From Caldithrix sp. (GTDB lineage Bacteria; KSB1; UBA2214; DYKH01): a stretch of DNA of 27,771 nt. Where the stretch lies: positions 26,731 through 54,501 of the forward strand of contig DYKH01000020.1 of assembly GCA_020722685.1 (NCBI GenBank). The letters run 5' to 3'. Every line of letters starts with the position of its first letter. Position 1 is the stretch's first letter. A program made the position numbers and the translations under genes. Below, in pieces: positions 25,476 through 27,771 of this stretch. Under the pieces are notes generated by a model, which searched no databases, was not told the origin of the DNA, and was given only the letters and a program-made list of their open reading frames with translations.

Positions 25476-26423
25476 ATGAGGATTTTGCTCACCGGCGGCG
25501 CCGGCTTTATCGGCTCACACTTGGCCGAAAGCTTGCTTCAGGACGGCTATGAAATAGACTGTTTGGACAATTTCAACGACTATTACGATCCCGCTATCAA
25601 GCGAAGCAACATTCTGATCGCCCTGCAGCATCCCGCCTTCAGGCTCATTCAAGGCGATATTCTCGATCTTCCGGAGCTTCAACATCAGTTTGAAACCCGA
25701 GGCTATGAGATTGTCATTCACTTGGCTGCGCGCGCCGGTGTCAGACCCTCCATTCAAGATCCACTGTTGTATGAAAAAGTGAACGTTCAGGGAACGATGC
25801 ACTTGCTGGAAATGTGCAAGCTGTACAAAGTCCGCAAATTCGTCTTTGCTTCCTCATCATCCGTCTACGGTGCCAATACCAAAGTCCCGTTCAGCGAAAC
25901 CGATCCGGTCGACAATCCGATCTCCCCGTATGCCGCGACGAAGAAAGCCGGTGAATTGATTTGTCACACTTATCATCATCTTTATGACATCTCGGTGACC
26001 TGTTTGCGCTTTTTCACCGTGTACGGTCCGCGCCAGAGACCCGATATGGCCATTCACAAATTCGTCAGGCTCATCTACGCGGGCAAACCGGTTGCTGTGT
26101 TTGGCACCGGCCAGAGCAAAAGGGACTATACCTACATCGATGACATCATTCAGGGTTTGCGCGCCTCTATCGACAAGTGTCAAGGCTACCACATTTACAA
26201 TCTGGGTGAATCAAACACGGTGGAGCTAAAATATCTTTTGCACCTGATTCAAGATGCTTTGGGCAAACGAGCAATCATCGAGCATCTTCCAGATCAGCCA
26301 GGCGACGTGCCCATCACCTTTGCGGACATCACTCGGGCCAAGGCAGAGCTAAATTATAATCCGCAAACTTCCATTGAGGAGGGTATTGAAAGATTCGCAG
26401 AATGGTTTAAGCAGGTCCGTTAA
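25476..26423 (+). CDS. NAD-dependent nucleotide-sugar 4-epimerase (UDP-glucuronate 4-epimerase-like)
   Basis: This 315-residue extended SDR enzyme has the NAD motif G7-x-x-G10-x-x-G13 in LLTGGAGFIGSHLAE, the segment DNFNDYYDPAIKRSN that is characteristic of UDP-glucuronate 4-epimerases, the catalytic serine region ASSSSVYG, and Tyr152/Lys156 in SPYAATKK. RFFTVYGPRQRPDMAI and RDYTYIDDI are also family hallmarks. It probably converts UDP-glucuronate to UDP-galacturonate, supplying an acidic sugar to the polymer; a GlcNAc or glucose epimerase is a less likely alternative. It lies 39 bases after the co-polymerase gene and 50 bases before the glycosyltransferase gene, in the same operon. GGAAAAGG precedes the ATG. 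Confidence 0.92.
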   Translation: MRILLTGGAGFIGSHLAESLLQDGYEIDCLDNFNDYYDPAIKRSNILIALQHPAFRLIQGDILDLPELQHQFETRGYEIVIHLAARAGVRPSIQDPLLYEKVNVQGTMHLLEMCKLYKVRKFVFASSSSVYGANTKVPFSETDPVDNPISPYAATKKAGELICHTYHHLYDISVTCLRFFTVYGPRQRPDMAIHKFVRLIYAGKPVAVFGTGQSKRDYTYIDDIIQGLRASIDKCQGYHIYNLGESNTVELKYLLHLIQDALGKRAIIEHLPDQPGDVPITFADITRAKAELNYNPQTSIEEGIERFAEWFKQVR

Positions 26424-26473
26424 GAAATTGCCCGATCGCCAGACTGAGCCACCCGAGACAACGTGGTATAAGA

Positions 26474-27771
26474 ATGATTTCTGAGAAAGAAAGGTTTTTA
26501 GGCTATGTAATGAAAGGCGTGGATCTATTCGTGTTCCTCCTCGCCTTCCCGTTTGCCTATTTCATAGACGAGTTTATTCGTATGGCGGCGGCCTTGAATG
26601 TTAAGGCATACGCCGTGGGAGCGACGGTTAGCGGATTCTTAAACTTCGCTTCCAACTATTGGCTCATGTTCCTCGGTTTTCCGGTCATTTGGTCAGCCAT
26701 ACTGTCACTCAACGGTCTATATCGCGGCTACCGCACCCGCTCCTTCAAACGAGTCGCGTGGCTTGTTTTTACAGCCAGCTTTTGGGCCACCATTGCCTCG
26801 GGCAGCTATGTATTCTTGTTGAAAATGGAGCTGGCCAGCCGTCTGTTCTTTGGCGTCTATACCATCACAACCTATGTGCTCTTGATCATCGAAAAATGGC
26901 TCTTGCTGCGGGTGCTCGATAGCGTCCATTCCAAGGGTTATCATCAGGAGAATCTGCTCATCGTGGGCACCGGCAATAGAGCACGGAAGTTCATCCGCGC
27001 CGTCAAGCAGCACAGCAACTGGGGCTTGCGCATCATTGGCCTGATTGATGACGAGCACGGCCTCTATGGCAAAGAGGTGGAGGGCTACCGCGTCCTCGGC
27101 AGAATCCAAGACATTCATTTTGTCATCAAGCGCATTCCCATCGATCGGGTCATCTTTGTCGTGCCGCGCCTTTGGCTGCATCGCATCGAGGAAGCCATTC
27201 AGGCTTGCGAGGAAGTGGGGGTAACCACCTCGATCTCGCTCGATCTATACAATCTGCACATTGCCAAAACGCGGCAGACGGATTTTAACGGCTTTCCGCT
27301 GCTCGAGTTCGAGACCTTTTATGCCAAAGAGTGGCAGTTGTTCATCAAGCGCTCCATGGATTTGGCGATTGCTTCCTTCTCCTTAGCTTTGTTCTTCCCG
27401 CTCATGCTGTTAGTGGCATTCCTCATCAAAGCAACTTCACGAGGACCCGTGCTATTCAAGCAAACGCGCTGCGGCTTGAAGGGACGCAAATTCACTCTGT
27501 ACAAATTCCGCTCTATGATCGCCGATGCGGAGGCGATAAAAGACAAGCTGATGCAGAGCAATGAAATGGACGGCCCGGCGTTCAAAATGCGCAACGACCC
27601 GAGGATTACCCGCATCGGGCGGATCATTCGCCGTACCAGCATCGACGAGCTGCCGCAGCTCTTCAATGTGATCAAGGGTGACATGAGCATCGTCGGCCCA
27701 CGCCCGCCGCTGGTGAGCGAAGTGGAGAATTACAAAATCTGGCAGCGTCGGCGCCTGAGTCTGAAACCCGG
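26474..27771 (+). CDS. Polyprenyl-phosphate glycosylphosphotransferase, WbaP/WcaJ type (partial)
   Basis: The frame from ATG at 26474 stays open to the window edge (432 codons). The first part has four hydrophobic helices and a CoA-binding-like Rossmann segment (LLIVGTGNRARKFIRAV, then WGLRIIGLIDDEHG). The catalytic PGPT domain starts near residue 290 (KRSMDLAIASFSLAL) and holds FKQTRCGLKGRKF, KFRSM, the RITRIGRIIRRTSIDELPQL stretch with its Asp-Glu dyad, and GDMSIVGPRP. This enzyme transfers a sugar-1-phosphate from a nucleotide sugar to undecaprenyl phosphate, the first step of repeat-unit assembly at the inner membrane. Only the last few residues after LKPG are missing. The ribosome site is weak; a second ATG 36 bases on is possible, but would shorten the first membrane segment. 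Confidence 0.93.
   Translation, partial: MISEKERFLGYVMKGVDLFVFLLAFPFAYFIDEFIRMAAALNVKAYAVGATVSGFLNFASNYWLMFLGFPVIWSAILSLNGLYRGYRTRSFKRVAWLVFTASFWATIASGSYVFLLKMELASRLFFGVYTITTYVLLIIEKWLLLRVLDSVHSKGYHQENLLIVGTGNRARKFIRAVKQHSNWGLRIIGLIDDEHGLYGKEVEGYRVLGRIQDIHFVIKRIPIDRVIFVVPRLWLHRIEEAIQACEEVGVTTSISLDLYNLHIAKTRQTDFNGFPLLEFETFYAKEWQLFIKRSMDLAIASFSLALFFPLMLLVAFLIKATSRGPVLFKQTRCGLKGRKFTLYKFRSMIADAEAIKDKLMQSNEMDGPAFKMRNDPRITRIGRIIRRTSIDELPQLFNVIKGDMSIVGPRPPLVSEVENYKIWQRRRLSLKP

Overview
This 27.8-kb window looks like chromosomal DNA from a free-living diderm (Gram-negative-type) bacterium of moderate GC. It carries outer-membrane and lipoprotein functions (LolA-like protein, LpxH-like hydrolase, Lgt, a beta-barrel-like protein, a Wza-type exporter) and a rod-shape/elongasome cluster. 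The gene set and sequence style would fit an FCB-like or candidate-phylum lineage such as Calditrichota/KSB1, but there is no rRNA or marker gene here and the placement is only a guess. No tRNA, rRNA, CRISPR array, transposase or phage gene was seen.

Left part (1-8413, all minus strand). Two gene runs. The first, read from about 5780 down to 1, is an octopine/nopaline-type opine dehydrogenase, a cobalamin-binding mutase-like protein, an MscS-type channel, a LolA-like periplasmic protein and an FtsX/MacB-type ABC permease cut by the window edge. The gaps are short (14, 29 and 70 bases, then an ATGA overlap), so one transcript is plausible. The second run is a 70-residue hypothetical protein, a CNNM/CorC-type membrane protein with CBS domains, and an unusual HhH-GPD DNA glycosylase-like protein that overlaps it by one base.

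Middle (8414-11029). A complete catalase-peroxidase gene (katG), visibly richer in GC than its surroundings. It has a strong hairpin downstream and an imperfect inverted repeat in the divergent region it shares with lpxH.

Right of centre (11030-21081, plus strand). An envelope-growth cluster, lpxH-mreC-mreD-mrdA-rodA-lgt, with overlaps at lpxH/mreC and mreC/mreD and a 19-codon upstream ORF that stops directly against the rodA start codon. mreB is not adjacent. Next come a beta-barrel-like surface protein and a TPR lipoprotein, closed by a textbook intrinsic terminator at 19430-19455, and then a lone glycogen synthase gene (glgA).

Right end (21082-27771, plus strand). An exopolysaccharide locus: a STAS-domain protein with an unusual basic C-terminal domain, a Wza-like exporter, a Wzc-like tyrosine autokinase/co-polymerase, a UDP-sugar epimerase and a polyprenyl-phosphate glycosylphosphotransferase cut by the window edge. 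In front of it is a near-perfect sigma-54 promoter (TGGCAC-N5-TTGCA) with a 7-bp perfect inverted repeat about 130 bases upstream of the predicted start site, where an enhancer-binding protein would sit. This points to NtrC-type activator control of the polysaccharide operon.

The two parts most likely to be biologically new are the B12 mutase/opine dehydrogenase pair and the sigma-54/STAS-controlled polysaccharide locus.
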